Positions 36,011-45,577 are shown, counted from the stretch's first letter. The stretch: 64,000 nucleotides of DNA from Streptomyces albofaciens JCM 4342 (GCF_008634025.1 NZ_PDCM01000001.1:4000501-4064500), one strand, 5' to 3'. Notes: a model not told the origin generated them from the sequence alone. Numbers and translations are program-made.

Positions 36011-36586
36011 TCACGGCGTCACGATGCGTTCCACCGCGGCTTCGACCAGCCGGTCGCGTTCGGCTTCCGAGAAGACCCCCGGCAGCGTGAGCTGCTCGAC
36101 GATGAGCCAGTTGAACGCCAGGTACAGCAGCCGGACGGCCGTCGCGTCGCCGGGCAGGCCGGATTCCTCGTGGTAGGCCACGTTCGCGTCCACGTCGGCG
36201 CGGACGCGCTCGGTCAGCAGGGCGCGCAGGCCGGGGCGCCGGGTGGCTTCGAGGCGCAGTTCCAGCAGCGCCAGGTAGCCGGTGCGGAAGGCGCTGATCC
36301 GGCCGATCAGCTCGCGCATCAGCTGCGCGTACGTCTCCCGGTCCGGTGTGCTCGCCCGTTGCCGGGCGATGGTGGCCTCGTCGGGCCGCAGCCGTTCGTA
36401 GACCCGGGCGCCCGCCTGGGTGAGCAGGTCGTCGCGGTTGGCGAAGTAGTTCGAGGCCGTACCGGCGGGGACGGCGGCCTCGGTGTCCACCGCCCGGAAG
36501 GTCAGCCCCCGCGCACCCTCCTTGGCCAGTACTTCGATCGCGGCGTCGACCAGGGCGGCCCTCCGCTCCTCGTTCCTGCGCGCCAT
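36011..36586 (-). CDS. TetR family transcriptional regulator
   Basis: The 191-residue protein has the TetR helix-turn-helix within the first 50 residues (VDAAIEVLAKEGARGLTFRA ... AVPAGTASNYFANRDDLLTQ) and a helical C-terminal ligand domain. The ATG at 36586 is where homology begins; the frame upstream overlaps the divergent gene's promoter. It is 70 bp from the divergent reductase gene, with two copies of a CGTAGTACTACG-type operator between them, so it almost certainly represses both. Confidence 0.9.
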   Translation of the reverse strand: MARRNEERRAALVDAAIEVLAKEGARGLTFRAVDTEAAVPAGTASNYFANRDDLLTQAGARVYERLRPDEATIARQRASTPDRETYAQLMRELIGRISAFRTGYLALLELRLEATRRPGLRALLTERVRADVDANVAYHEESGLPGDATAVRLLYLAFNWLIVEQLTLPGVFSEAERDRLVEAAVERIVTP

Positions 36587-36601
36587 TGACACCACTCCAG
36601 T

Positions 36602-36640
36602 CGTAGTACTACGTTCAAACCACTGCAAGCAGAGTACTAC
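36602..36640. promoter_or_regulatory. TetR operators between divergent genes
   Basis: CGTAGTACTACG (36602-36613) is a perfect 12 bp palindrome. A second, partial copy with the same AGTACTAC core lies at 36633-36640. The centres are 28 bp apart. Together they cover the promoters of the TetR gene and the reductase gene. Confidence 0.7.
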
Positions 36641-36656
36641 GGGTGGAGTTATTTTT

Positions 36657-37244
36657 ATGCGCAAGCTCGTCTATTACGTCGCCGTCACCCTCGACGGCCG
36701 CATCGCGGGCCCCGGCGGCGAATTCGACTTCTACCCCACGGGTGACGAGGAACAGGCCGCCGCCTACGCCGCGTGGGCCAACATCCACCATCCCGAAACC
36801 GTCCCCACCGCCATGCGCGCCGCCCACGGCCTGGCCGACACGCCCAACGTCCGCTTCGACACGGTGGTGATGGGGCTCGGCACCTACCGGCCCGCGCTGG
36901 ACGCGGGCCTCACCAGCCCGTACGCGCACCTGCGCCAGTACGTCGTGTCGAGCACCCTGGCGCACGACATCGATCCGGCCGTGACCGTGGTCCGGGAGGA
37001 CCCGGTCGCGCTGGTCCGCGGCCTCAAGCGGGAGGAGGGGCGGGACATCTGGCTGTGCGGGGGCGGCCGGCTGGCCGGTGTGCTGCTGCCGGAGATCGAC
37101 GAGCTGATCATCAAGAGCTATCCCGTGGTCGCGGGGGCCGGAATCCCGGTGTTCGACGGCGAGTTCGGTCCCACCCTCTTCTCGGTGGCCGAGCGCACCT
37201 CCTTCCCCAACGACGTCACGATCACCCGGTTCGTCCGGCGCTGA
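36657..37244 (+). CDS. Dihydrofolate-reductase-like (RibD C-terminal fold) protein
   Basis: The 195-residue protein starts MRKLVYYVAVTLDGRIAGPG, contains DTVVMGLGTYRP and DIWLCGGGRLAGVLLPEIDEL, and ends with FSVAERTSFPNDVTITRF. This is the DHFR/RibD-C fold seen in many small TetR- or YciI-linked reductases. They are usually NADPH-dependent, but substrates are rarely known and it is unlikely to be the housekeeping folate enzyme. The ATG at 36657 is the homology start. It is controlled, by position, by the divergent TetR. Confidence 0.85.
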   Translation: MRKLVYYVAVTLDGRIAGPGGEFDFYPTGDEEQAAAYAAWANIHHPETVPTAMRAAHGLADTPNVRFDTVVMGLGTYRPALDAGLTSPYAHLRQYVVSSTLAHDIDPAVTVVREDPVALVRGLKREEGRDIWLCGGGRLAGVLLPEIDELIIKSYPVVAGAGIPVFDGEFGPTLFSVAERTSFPNDVTITRFVRR

Positions 37245-37296
37245 GAGCCGTAGGGCCGGGTCGGGAGGTGTGGCCGGCTGAGGCGGTGCGGTCGGC

Positions 37297-38544
37297 TCAA
37301 GTGGTACGGGCGCGTGCCGGGTCGTTGAATCGCACCTCCGGGTACGCCCGGCTCGGCCCGTCGAGCAGGGGCCGGGGCATGTGGCGCAGGTGCAGGTCGA
37401 AGAAGGCGGCCACATAGGACCGGGTGAGGGCGGCCGAGCGCTCGCCGGACAGGGCGGGCCGCGGGGCCGAGGGGTCCGCTCCGGTGACCGGGAAGCCGAG
37501 TTGGTCGCCGAGGACGAGCGCGTCGCTGAAGCTGTAGTGGTCGGCGCCCGCGACCGTCAGCCAGCGCTTCCACCCGTCCAGGCGGCTCCACGCCAGGTCC
37601 CACGTCTTGTCCCGGCCGCCGGGGCGGTGGACCGCGTCGTCGGTGCCCAGCATGAGGAAGGGGCGGGAGCCGAGACCGTCGGCCGGTACGGGGTCCCCGA
37701 ACGCGCCGTCCATGTTCAGGCCCGCCCGAATGCGGTCATCGCCCGCCATCGCGGAAGCGGCGCTCGCGCCGCCGAGCGAGTGGCCGGCCATGCCGATGCG
37801 CTGGGCGTCGATCAGATGCGCGTACCGCCAGGCGGGGTGCCGGCCGGTGAGCCGGTCCAGGACGAACGCGACGTCCTTGGCGCGGCCTTGCGTCGCGTAC
37901 CGGGTGCCGTCCTCCGTGCCGTGCACCTTCTCGCAGGCCACGCAGGTCAGTGTCCGGCCGCCGGGGAACGTCGTGCCGATGCTCTCGTAGGCGTGGTCGA
38001 CGGTGGCGACGACGTAACCGCGGCTGGCGAGGTCCTCCGCGAGGCTGGTGAGGGAGTAGCGGGAGGCGCCGAAGCCGGGGGAGAGGACGAGCAGCGGATA
38101 CTTTCCGGCCGCCGGGCGGGCGCCCGTGCGGCTGTGGACGGCCGTGCCGCTCAGCCTCTCGGGCTCGACCTTGCCCTCAAGGCCCGCCTGCTTGAGCAGC
38201 GAGAGGATTTCCTCGGTGGTGGCGTACTGCGCGGGGGTGCCCGTGCCGCGGCGGGCCGGGTAGTACATGCCGACCATCAACTCACGGGCCTTCGCCGTGG
38301 GCACCCAGGGGTCGGGGCGGCTGTGGTCGGTGAGCGGCAGTGTGCGGCGGCCGACCGCGTACGGCCCGGTGGGCGCGGGCAGCCGCAGCCGCGCGGCGGC
38401 CTTGGTGCCCGCGGCAGGCCCAGTGGGAGACACGGTGGCCGACGGTGCGGCCCAGGCCGTACCGGCCGTGGCGGCGAGCGGCAGTGGGAGGCTGAGTGTG
38501 ACGGTCAGGGCCAGGACCCTGGCCGTCCGGGAAAGTCCGATCAT
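37297..38544 (-). CDS. Secreted alpha/beta hydrolase (lipase/PAF-acetylhydrolase-like)
   Basis: The 415-residue protein has a signal peptide (VLALTVTLSLPLPLAATAGTA) and a large alpha/beta-hydrolase domain with LVLSPGFGASRYS (oxyanion), GMAGHSLGGASA (nucleophile Ser), LMLGTDDAVH (Asp region) and GADHYSFSD (His). The spacing resembles actinobacterial secreted lipases and platelet-activating-factor acetylhydrolases. Two cysteines in LTCVACEK may form a disulfide. The ATG at 38544 opens the signal peptide. It is convergent with the reductase gene. Confidence 0.82.
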   Translation of the reverse strand: MIGLSRTARVLALTVTLSLPLPLAATAGTAWAAPSATVSPTGPAAGTKAAARLRLPAPTGPYAVGRRTLPLTDHSRPDPWVPTAKARELMVGMYYPARRGTGTPAQYATTEEILSLLKQAGLEGKVEPERLSGTAVHSRTGARPAAGKYPLLVLSPGFGASRYSLTSLAEDLASRGYVVATVDHAYESIGTTFPGGRTLTCVACEKVHGTEDGTRYATQGRAKDVAFVLDRLTGRHPAWRYAHLIDAQRIGMAGHSLGGASAASAMAGDDRIRAGLNMDGAFGDPVPADGLGSRPFLMLGTDDAVHRPGGRDKTWDLAWSRLDGWKRWLTVAGADHYSFSDALVLGDQLGFPVTGADPSAPRPALSGERSAALTRSYVAAFFDLHLRHMPRPLLDGPSRAYPEVRFNDPARARTT

Positions 38545-38690
38545 GCGAATGACGGTAGGCCCCGCACCGGCCCGGCGCGTCAGCCCGTGGGTTGATCTCC
38601 GGCGGCCGAAACGCTCACCAAAGCCCGCAGCGGTACGGGAGTTGAGCCGGGGCTTGTCGTGGTGGCGCCGACGCCGTGCTCTGGATTCGC

Positions 38691-38734
38691 AGGACCCGGG
38701 CCACGCACCCGTAGGACCGGGGCCACGCACCCGC
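38691..38734 (+). repeat. 22 bp tandem repeat, two copies
   Basis: Two adjacent 22 bp units (38691-38712 and 38713-38734), each containing GGCCACGCACCCG, lie in the gap between the methyltransferase gene and the secreted hydrolase gene. A fragment of a third unit follows. Confidence 0.65.
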
Positions 38735-38760
38735 AGGGGCCCGGCATCCCGCCCCGACCG

Positions 38761-39420
38761 CTACTCCTCCGCCCGCCGCGCCACCCCCACCACCGTCCAC
38801 GGCAGAGCGGGACCGGGGCCGTGCCGCAGCAGACGGCCCCGCCGGTACGGACCGATCTCGAAGCCCGCCGCCCGCATCTCGCCGAGCGGGTCGCGTGCCA
38901 GGTGGCAGTTGCCCATGAGCAGCGGCCACACCGTACGGTCCAGGGCCTGCTGCACCGCGGCGGGGCCGCGCCGCCGGGACCGTCCGTGTTCGAGGAAGCG
39001 GAGTTCGCCGCCCGGCCGCAGCACCCGCCGCAGTTCCGACAGCGAGCGCTGTACGTCGCGTACCGAGCACAGCACCAGCGACACCACCGCGGCGTCGAAC
39101 GCCTCGCTCTTGACCGGCAGCGCCTCCGCGGTGGCCGGTACGACGTCCACCGGTATGCCGGCGCGGGCCGCCTCGGTCAGGGCCCGGCGCCGCAACGTGC
39201 GCTCCGGCTCGACCGCCACCACTTCCGCCACGGTACGGGGGTAGTGGGCGAAGTTCGCTCCCGTACCGGCGCCGATCTCGATCACCCGGCCCGAGAGCCC
39301 GGCCAGCATCTCGCGCCGCAGGCCCGCGAGCCCGGCGCGGTGGTCCGCGAAGCACGCGTACCAGTGGGCGAAGACCGGGTGGTGCACGATGGCCCGATCG
39401 ACTCTCCTGCGGTCTGGCAT
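38761..39420 (-). CDS. Class I SAM-dependent methyltransferase (METTL7-like)
   Basis: The 219-residue protein has motif I VIEIGAGTGANFAHYP, the acidic VAVEPERTLRRRA, and SLVLCSVRDVQRSLSELRRV, LRPGGELRFLEH and GNCHLARD. The combination SLVLCSV plus a C-terminal CHL-RD segment is typical of METTL7/thiol-methyltransferase-like proteins. It lies 116 bp downstream of bioD on the same strand, but it does not look like BioC, so a role in biotin synthesis is only a guess. Confidence 0.82.
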   Translation of the reverse strand: MPDRRRVDRAIVHHPVFAHWYACFADHRAGLAGLRREMLAGLSGRVIEIGAGTGANFAHYPRTVAEVVAVEPERTLRRRALTEAARAGIPVDVVPATAEALPVKSEAFDAAVVSLVLCSVRDVQRSLSELRRVLRPGGELRFLEHGRSRRRGPAAVQQALDRTVWPLLMGNCHLARDPLGEMRAAGFEIGPYRRGRLLRHGPGPALPWTVVGVARRAEE

Positions 39421-39536
39421 GGCTGGGTCCCTTCACCGGACGACGTTCGCCGGTTCGAGTGTCCGTCAATGCCGTGCCGCGGTACCACCGTGGGAGCGCG
39501 ATGCGAGGCGCCGATCACGGAACGCCGGGCGGCGGG

Positions 39537-40223
39537 TTACGCGGTGCCGCCGAGTTCCGCCGCCAGCCAGCCCGGCGCCCGCCTACGGAACTCCTCGGGC
39601 GGCAGGTTCCCCGCTCCCTCCGGGACGCGGCCCAGGAGCGGTGCGCCGGCCGCCTCGGGGAAGTCGTCGAGGTTGCAGCGGGCGGCGAGGCCGGGCCGCG
39701 CGGGCCAGCTGCCGACGACGACTCCAGGCGAGTCGACGCCGTACGAGCGCAGGGCGAGCGCGGTCAGCGCCACCGCGTTGAGCGCCCCCAGCCCGGCCTG
39801 TGCCACCACCAGTACGGGGGCTCCGGCCAGGCGCGCCGCGTCGGCGAGGGTCGAGCCCTTGTCGTCGAACCGTACGAGCAGGCCGCCCGCGCCCTCCACC
39901 AGGACGAGATCGTGCGAGGCCGCCAGTTTGGCCGCGGCCTCGGCGACCTCCTCGGGACGCACCGGCGGCAGACCGGCGCGGCGCGCGGCGGTCGCCGGGG
40001 CCAACGGCTCCGGATAGCGGCCCAGTTCGGCCGTGGTGACGCCCGGACCCGCCAGCCGTACGACCTCCGCGGTGTCACCCGGCTCGTGCGCGGCGACACC
40101 GGTCTGGGCGGGTTTGAGCACCGCCACGGAACGGCCCTGACCGAGGGCCGTGGCGGCGATCGCCGCCGTGGTCACGGTCTTCCCGATCTCCGTGCAGGTT
40201 CCGGTAACGAACAGCACCGGCAT
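39537..40223 (-). CDS. bioD: Dethiobiotin synthetase
   Basis: The 228-residue protein has the BioD P-loop VTGTCTEIGKT (family consensus GTDTEVGKT), LKPAQTG for DAPA binding, LVEGAGGLLVRFD, and the SWPARPGLAARCN segment where the adenine-binding region lies. It closes the ureido ring of dethiobiotin from DAPA, CO2 and ATP. The ATG at 40223 starts directly at the P-loop strand. It is the third gene of bioB-bioA-bioD, 52 bp after bioA. The Asp-to-Cys change in the P-loop is not at an essential position in the family as far as I know. Confidence 0.92.
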   Translation of the reverse strand: MPVLFVTGTCTEIGKTVTTAAIAATALGQGRSVAVLKPAQTGVAAHEPGDTAEVVRLAGPGVTTAELGRYPEPLAPATAARRAGLPPVRPEEVAEAAAKLAASHDLVLVEGAGGLLVRFDDKGSTLADAARLAGAPVLVVAQAGLGALNAVALTALALRSYGVDSPGVVVGSWPARPGLAARCNLDDFPEAAGAPLLGRVPEGAGNLPPEEFRRRAPGWLAAELGGTA

Positions 40224-40275
40224 GAGTGGTTCTTCTCCTGTCGTAAAGATTGGCCGCCGCCGTGGCGGGCGCCGC

Positions 40276-41586
40276 TCAGCTCTCCCGGGCCACCGCGCAC
40301 ACCGCCGCGCAGATCCGCGCGATGTCCTCGTCCCCGGTGATGTACGGCGGCATGGTGTACACCAGGTCGCGGAACGGGCGCAGCCACACGCCCTCCCGCG
40401 CCGCGGCCCGGGTCGCGGACGCCATGTCCACCTCATGGCCGAGCTGGACGACGCCGATCGCGCCCAGGACCCGTACGTCCCGTACGCCTTCGAGGGCCGC
40501 GGCACCGGCGAGCCCGTCCCGCAGACCGGTCTCGATCCGCTTGACCTCGCGGGACCAGTCCTGGGACAGCAGCAGGTCCACGGAGGCGTTGGCGACCGCG
40601 GCGGCCAGCGGGTTCCCCATGAAGGTCGGGCCGTGCGCCAGCACCGGCACCTCGCCCCGGGAGATGCCGTCCGCCACCGCGGCCGTGCACAACGTCGCCG
40701 CCATGGTGAGGTATCCGCCGGTCAGCGCCTTGCCGACGCACATCACATCGGGCGTGACACCGGCGTGCCCGGCGGCGAACAGCGATCCCGTACGGCCGAA
40801 ACCGGTGGCGATCTCGTCAAGAACGAGCAGCACGCCGTGTTCGTCGCACGCCTCGCGCAGCACCCGCAGATAGGCGGGGGAGTGGAAGGACATCCCGCCC
40901 GCGCCCTGGACCACCGGTTCCACGATGACCGCCGCCAGTTCGTCGGCGTGCCGGGCGATCAGGTCGCGCAGGTGTGCCTCGTAGGCCGGGTCCGGCGCGG
41001 CGTCGAAGCCCGGCGGTGGCGCGTCCGCGAACAGCTGCCGGGGCAGGGCGCCCTGCCACAGCCCGTGCATGCCGCCCTCCGGGTCGCACACCGACATCGG
41101 CTGCCAGGTGTCACCGTGGTAGCCGCCGCGCCAGGTCATCAGCCGCTGCTTGCGGGGCCGGCCGGCCGAGCGCCAGTACTGGAGGCACATCTTCACGGCG
41201 ACCTCGACCGACACCGATCCGGAGTCGGCGAGGAAGACGTGCTCCAGGCCGTCCGGGGCGATCTCCACCAGCCGGGCGGCGAGCCGCACGGCGGGCTCGT
41301 GGGTGAGCCCGCCGAACATCACATGGCTCATCCGGTCCAGCTGGCCGCGGGCGGCGTCGTTGAGCACGGGGTGGTTGTATCCGTGCACCGCCGACCACCA
41401 GGAGGACATTCCGTCCACCAATTCGGTCCGGCCCTCGACGGGTTCGGCCAGTCGCAGTCGTACGCCGGAGGCCGACGCCACGACCAGCGGGTCGGTCCGG
41501 CCGGGCATCGGGCCGTACGGATGCCAGACGTGCTGCCGGTCGAGCGCCCGCAGTTCGGCAACGGACAGCTGGGCGGGCTCAGGCAT
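40276..41586 (-). CDS. bioA: Adenosylmethionine-8-amino-7-oxononanoate aminotransferase (DAPA synthase)
   Basis: The 436-residue PLP enzyme has the BioA start [47 protein letters not shown] and the PLP lysine in [13 protein letters not shown]. It transfers an amino group from SAM to KAPA. The ATG at 41586 overlaps the bioB stop (41579-41581) by eight bases, so the two are translationally coupled. Length and active-site motifs are normal. Confidence 0.95.
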   Translation of the reverse strand: MPEPAQLSVAELRALDRQHVWHPYGPMPGRTDPLVVASASGVRLRLAEPVEGRTELVDGMSSWWSAVHGYNHPVLNDAARGQLDRMSHVMFGGLTHEPAVRLAARLVEIAPDGLEHVFLADSGSVSVEVAVKMCLQYWRSAGRPRKQRLMTWRGGYHGDTWQPMSVCDPEGGMHGLWQGALPRQLFADAPPPGFDAAPDPAYEAHLRDLIARHADELAAVIVEPVVQGAGGMSFHSPAYLRVLREACDEHGVLLVLDEIATGFGRTGSLFAAGHAGVTPDVMCVGKALTGGYLTMAATLCTAAVADGISRGEVPVLAHGPTFMGNPLAAAVANASVDLLLSQDWSREVKRIETGLRDGLAGAAALEGVRDVRVLGAIGVVQLGHEVDMASATRAAAREGVWLRPFRDLVYTMPPYITGDEDIARICAAVCAVARES

Positions 41587-42829
41587 TCGGCGGCAGCTCC
41601 GTACCCGCGCCCCGGCGGCGTACGGCGACCAGGTCCGTACGGGCCTCGCCGGCGGCCGACGCGTCGGCGACGTCCCCCGCGGCCGGGTTCGCCGCACCGC
41701 CGCCGTTCCCCGCGAACGGTTCCGCCGCGCCGTCACCGTCCCCGCACGGCCCGCAGCCGCCGCCCGCGTGCTCGCCACGGCCGCCGCCCACCGGCTCACC
41801 GCAGCCGCCGCCCGCGAGCGCGTCCGCGCGGTGCTCCGGCAAGGTGGTGGTGTCCGTGCCCTCGACCTCGAAGCCCGCGTCCGCGATCATCGCCAGGTCG
41901 TCCTTGCCGGCCTGGCCCTCGCTGGTCAGGTAGTCGCCGAGGAAGATGGAGTTGGCCAGGTGCAGGGCGAGCGGCTGGAGCGAGCGCAGGTGCACCTCGC
42001 GCCCGCCGGCCAGCCGGACCTCCACGTCCGGGCAGACGAAGCGGACCATCGCCAGGATGCGCAGCGCGCGCTGGGGGGTGAGGTTCCACTCCTTGGCCAG
42101 CGGGGTTCCCTCGAACGGGATCAGGAAGTTGACCGGGACCGAGTCGGGGTCCAGCTCGCGCAGCGCGAAGACCACGTCCACCAGGTCCGCGTCGCTCTCG
42201 CCCATGCCCGCGATCAGACCGGAACAGGCGGACAGGCCCGCCGCCTGCGCCCGCTGCACCGTGTCGACCCGGTCGGCGTAGGTGTGGGTGGTGGTGATGT
42301 CCCCGTACGTGGCCTCGGAGGTGTTGAGGTTGTGGTTGTAGGCGTCCGCGCCCGCCGCCCGCAGCCGGTCCGCCTGCCCTTCCGAGAGCAGGCCCAGGCA
42401 CGCGCACACCTCGACGCCCTCGTTCTGCTCCTTGATGGCGGCGATGGTCTGCGACACCCGGTCCACGTCCCGGTCCGTCGGCCCCCGGCCGCTGGCCACG
42501 ATGCACACCCGCTTGGCGCCGCCGGCCACCCCGGCCGCCGCGGCCCTGGACGCCTCCTCCGGCTTGAGCCAGGTGTACTTGAGGATCTCCGCCTTGGACC
42601 CGAGCCGCTGGGAACAGTACGAGCAGTCCTCCGGGCACAGCCCGGACTTCAGGTTGACCAGGTAGTTCAGCTTCACCCGCCGCCCGAACCACCGGCGGCG
42701 CACCTTTCCGGCCGCGGCCACCACGTCGAGCAGGTCGTCGTCGGACGTCGCCAGCACGGCGAGCGCCTCTTCGCGGGTCGGCGATTCGCGCCGCAGCCCC
42801 TTGTCCACCAGCGTTGTCAGCAGATCCAT
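41579..42829 (-). CDS. bioB: Biotin synthase with a Gly/Cys-rich C-terminal extension
   Basis: The radical SAM cluster is Cys65, Cys69 and Cys72 in CPEDCSYC. Further BioB marks are [29 protein letters not shown] and [10 protein letters not shown]. It inserts sulfur into dethiobiotin using a [4Fe-4S] and an auxiliary [2Fe-2S] cluster. At 416 residues it is about 70-80 longer than the classical enzyme. The extra C-terminus is rich in Gly, Ala and Cys ([25 protein letters not shown]). I placed the start at ATG 42829. It heads bioB-bioA-bioD. Confidence 0.95.
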   Translation of the reverse strand: MDLLTTLVDKGLRRESPTREEALAVLATSDDDLLDVVAAAGKVRRRWFGRRVKLNYLVNLKSGLCPEDCSYCSQRLGSKAEILKYTWLKPEEASRAAAAGVAGGAKRVCIVASGRGPTDRDVDRVSQTIAAIKEQNEGVEVCACLGLLSEGQADRLRAAGADAYNHNLNTSEATYGDITTTHTYADRVDTVQRAQAAGLSACSGLIAGMGESDADLVDVVFALRELDPDSVPVNFLIPFEGTPLAKEWNLTPQRALRILAMVRFVCPDVEVRLAGGREVHLRSLQPLALHLANSIFLGDYLTSEGQAGKDDLAMIADAGFEVEGTDTTTLPEHRADALAGGGCGEPVGGGRGEHAGGGCGPCGDGDGAAEPFAGNGGGAANPAAGDVADASAAGEARTDLVAVRRRGAGTELPPNA

Positions 42830-42975
42830 GGCGCTGATCCTGGCGTACGGCCACCGCTCGCGACCATGGAGGAACCCAACAAGGGCGCTGTTTCGGGGTG
42901 TGTGCATGGCCACACCGTAGGTCCGCGTAACGACCGCTAACGTCTATCGACAGCCCACAAACGCGAAGGAAACCG
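42830..42975. promoter_or_regulatory. Divergent bioB/bioF promoter region
   Basis: The 146 bp between the bioB and bioF starts must drive both biotin transcription units. TAACG occurs twice (42928-42932 and 42938-42942), one helical turn apart. I did not find a dyad that I could match to a BirA or BioQ operator. Confidence 0.4.
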
Positions 42976-44217
42976 ATGCACCAGGACGACCCCGTTCCGC
43001 CGGCGCCCCGCGGCGGGCCGCCACCGCCCTACGACGCGCCGGCCGGGCCGGTCGCCACGGGCCGGGACACCGGCGCGCGGACCGCCGCCTTCGGCTGGAT
43101 CGATACGGCCCGCGAACAGCGCCGCCGGGCGGGCCTCGTCCGTACCCTCCGGCCGCGGCCCGTCGAGTCGCCCCTGCTGGACCTGGCGAGCAACGACTAC
43201 CTCGGCCTGGCGCGGCACCCGGAGGTCACCCGGGGCGCCGCGCAGGCCGCGCACCGCTGGGGCGCCGGCGCCACCGGCTCCCGCCTGGTGTCCGGCAGCA
43301 CCGAGCTGCACGCCCGTCTGGAGGCCGAACTCGCCGATTTCTGCGGCTTCGAGGCCGCCCTCGTCCTGTCCTCCGGCTACGCGGCCAACCTCGCCGCCGT
43401 CACCGCCCTCGGCGGCCACGGCGGCCTGATCGTCTCGGACGCGGGCAACCACGCCTCGCTCATCGACGGCTGCCGGCTCGCCAAGGCCCGGACCGTCGTG
43501 GCCCCGCACGCCGATCCGGACGCGGTACGCAAGTCACTGGACGGGCACGACGGCCCGGCCCTCGCCGTCACCGACGCCGTGTTCTCGGTGGACGGCGACG
43601 CCGCCCCGCTGCGGTCCCTCGCCGACGCCTGCCGGGCGCACGGCGCGGCCCTGCTCGTCGACGACGCGCACGGGCTGGGCGTGCTCGGCGACGGAGGGCG
43701 CGGCACGCCGCACGCGGCCGGGCTGGCCGGGGACGCGGACGTGGTCGCCACCGCGACGCTGTCGAAGTCCCTCGGCAGCCAGGGCGGCGTGGTCCTCGGT
43801 CCCGCCCGGGTCATCGAGCACCTGGTCAACACCGCGCGGACGTTCATCTTCGACACCGGGCTCGCCCCCGCGGCGGCCGGCGGGGCCCGCACGGCGCTGC
43901 GGCTGCTGCGCCGCGAGCCGGAGCGGGCGAGCCGGGCCCGCGAGGTGGCGGACGAACTGTACGAGCGGCTGACCGCCGGCGGGCTGACGGTCGCCCGCCC
44001 GGACGCCGCCGTGGTGTCCGTACGGGCGCCCTCGCCGGAACAGGCCGTCCGGTGGGCGGCGGACTGCCGCGACGCGGGCCTCCTGGTCGGCTGCTTCCGC
44101 CCGCCGTCCGTACCCGACGGCATCTCCCGGCTCCGGCTGACCGCCCGCGCGGATCTGACCGCGCGGCAGACGCGGGAAGCGGTCCGTACGATCCTGCGGA
44201 CCGCGCCGGGCGCCTGA
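42976..44217 (+). CDS. bioF: 8-amino-7-oxononanoate synthase
   Basis: The 413-residue PLP enzyme has ASNDYLGLARHPEV, GATGSRLVSGSTELHARLE, DAGNHASLIDG, DDAHGLGVLGDGGRG and the PLP Lys264 in ATLSKSLGSQGG. It condenses pimeloyl-ACP/CoA with alanine to KAPA, the first dedicated ring-forming step. An N-terminal 40-residue Pro/Gly-rich segment precedes the catalytic fold. It is transcribed divergently from bioB-bioA-bioD. A 16 bp exact direct repeat (44201-44216 and 44227-44242) spans its stop codon. Confidence 0.94.
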   Translation: MHQDDPVPPAPRGGPPPPYDAPAGPVATGRDTGARTAAFGWIDTAREQRRRAGLVRTLRPRPVESPLLDLASNDYLGLARHPEVTRGAAQAAHRWGAGATGSRLVSGSTELHARLEAELADFCGFEAALVLSSGYAANLAAVTALGGHGGLIVSDAGNHASLIDGCRLAKARTVVAPHADPDAVRKSLDGHDGPALAVTDAVFSVDGDAAPLRSLADACRAHGAALLVDDAHGLGVLGDGGRGTPHAAGLAGDADVVATATLSKSLGSQGGVVLGPARVIEHLVNTARTFIFDTGLAPAAAGGARTALRLLRREPERASRAREVADELYERLTAGGLTVARPDAAVVSVRAPSPEQAVRWAADCRDAGLLVGCFRPPSVPDGISRLRLTARADLTARQTREAVRTILRTAPGA

Positions 44218-44293
44218 GCCCGCGGGCCGCGCCGGGCGCCTGGAAGGGGGGCGCGGGGTCCGTACGGCGGACCGGTTCACCCCGCCTTCCGGT

Positions 44294-44530
44294 TCACCCC
44301 ACCTTGGTGAAGCGGCGGTCGGCCAGGCCGCCGACGAAGGCCGTCCAGGCGGCGGAGGTGAACAGCAGGGCCGGACCCGCGGTGTTCTTGGAGTCGCGCA
44401 CCGCGAGCAGGCCGGGGCCGATGCGGGCCGTCTCGACGCAGTTGTTCATCCCGGTGCTGCGACTGCTGCGCCGCCACTGGACGCCGGTCCGGCCGGTACC
44501 GGGTCGGGCGTGCCCGGACGGGACTGACAT
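44294..44530 (-). CDS. DUF397 small protein of a WhiJ-type system
   Basis: The 78-residue protein matches DUF397: WRRSSRSTGMNNCVETA, AVRDSKN and AWTAFVGGL near the end. DUF397 proteins are found next to WhiJ-like XRE regulators in streptomycetes and are thought to counteract or modify them. The ATG at 44530 is nine bases after the XRE gene's stop, so they form an operon. Both genes lie opposite an anti-sigma-like ATPase, completing the usual triad. Confidence 0.88.
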   Translation of the reverse strand: MSVPSGHARPGTGRTGVQWRRSSRSTGMNNCVETARIGPGLLAVRDSKNTAGPALLFTSAAWTAFVGGLADRRFTKVG

Positions 44531-44539
44531 GGTGCCTCC

Positions 44540-45424
44540 TCAGACGCCGGCGCCGGTCCATGAGGTATCGGCGACCCGGGCGATGAATTCCGCTGACTTC
44601 TCGCAGGAGAGGGCGCGCCCCCGCAGCGTGTCGAACGCATCGCTGTACGCCCTGAGGTCCTCTTTACGTTCCAAGTAGAGGCTACTCGTCAAATGGTCGA
44701 GAACAACCACATCCAAGTCAGAAGTGAGCGGAAAAGAGAAGATAACGAAAGGACCGGTGATACCGATGTGCACACCGGCCGCGAAGGGCAGCACCTGTAG
44801 TCGCACATGCGGCAACTGCCCCATGTCCAGAATGCGGTGGAGCTGTGCCGCCATCACCCGGGGCGAGGCGATCTCCCGCCGCAGCACCGCCTCGTCCAGC
44901 ACCGCCCACAGCTCCAGCGGCCGCGGGCCGCGCAGCACCTCCTGGCGGGCCATGCGCACCTCCACCAGCTCGTCGACCTGCCACGCGGGTATGCCGGGCA
45001 GCGTCGCGCGGGTCACCGTCCGCGCGTAGTCCGCCGTCTGGAGCAGCCCCGGCACCACCGTCGTCTCCAGCGTGCGCGCCCGCGTCGCCCCGAACTCCAG
45101 GCTGATGAAGTCCCGGTACTCCGGCGGCAGCAGGTCCCGGTGGGTGTGCCACCAGCCCCGCCGGCTCGTACCGTCCTGTGCGCCGCCCCCGCACAGCGCC
45201 GCCAGCAGGGCGCGCAGCTCCGCGTCCCGGACGCCGTACGCGTCCAGCAGCAGCTCGACATCGCCCGGCTTCGCCCCGCTGCGCCCGGTCTCGATGCGGC
45301 TGACCTTGGACTGGTGCCACCCGACGCGGCGGGCCGCCTCGTCGCTGGTGAGACCGGCGAGCATCCGCTGACGCCGTAATTCGGCGCCCAGTTTGCGGCG
45401 GCGCACCACGGGCCCGTGCCCCAT
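44540..45424 (-). CDS. WhiJ-like XRE family regulator (HTH plus DUF5753)
   Basis: The 294-residue protein has an N-terminal XRE helix-turn-helix (GLTSDEAARRVGWHQSKVSR, about residues 24-45) and the DUF5753/Scr1 C-terminal domain (TVVPGLLQTADYARTVTRAT, VLDEAVLRREIAS, QVLPFAAGVH). Such regulators repress developmental or antibiotic genes and are modulated by partner DUF397 proteins. The ATG at 45424 follows GGAGG; the much longer open frame upstream has no homology. It is cotranscribed with the DUF397 gene. Confidence 0.9.
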   Translation of the reverse strand: MGHGPVVRRRKLGAELRRQRMLAGLTSDEAARRVGWHQSKVSRIETGRSGAKPGDVELLLDAYGVRDAELRALLAALCGGGAQDGTSRRGWWHTHRDLLPPEYRDFISLEFGATRARTLETTVVPGLLQTADYARTVTRATLPGIPAWQVDELVEVRMARQEVLRGPRPLELWAVLDEAVLRREIASPRVMAAQLHRILDMGQLPHVRLQVLPFAAGVHIGITGPFVIFSFPLTSDLDVVVLDHLTSSLYLERKEDLRAYSDAFDTLRGRALSCEKSAEFIARVADTSWTGAGV

Positions 45425-45577
45425 GCCGATTCCTCCGTCCCTGTCCGCGAGGCCACCCCCGTGGGTGCGCACCCGGCCCCGGTGGCCGATTCCGATCCGA
45501 CAGTGTGCCGCGCAAATACGGTCTCGCGTAGCAGAGTTCACTGCTTCGGGCGACAGATATATGCACATCTTGGTGGA

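Noticed and set aside
38761..39420. Methyltransferase as BioC
   Set aside because: SLVLCSV and the CHL-RD segment fit METTL7-like enzymes, and a 116 bp gap separates it from bioD, so I did not name it bioC.
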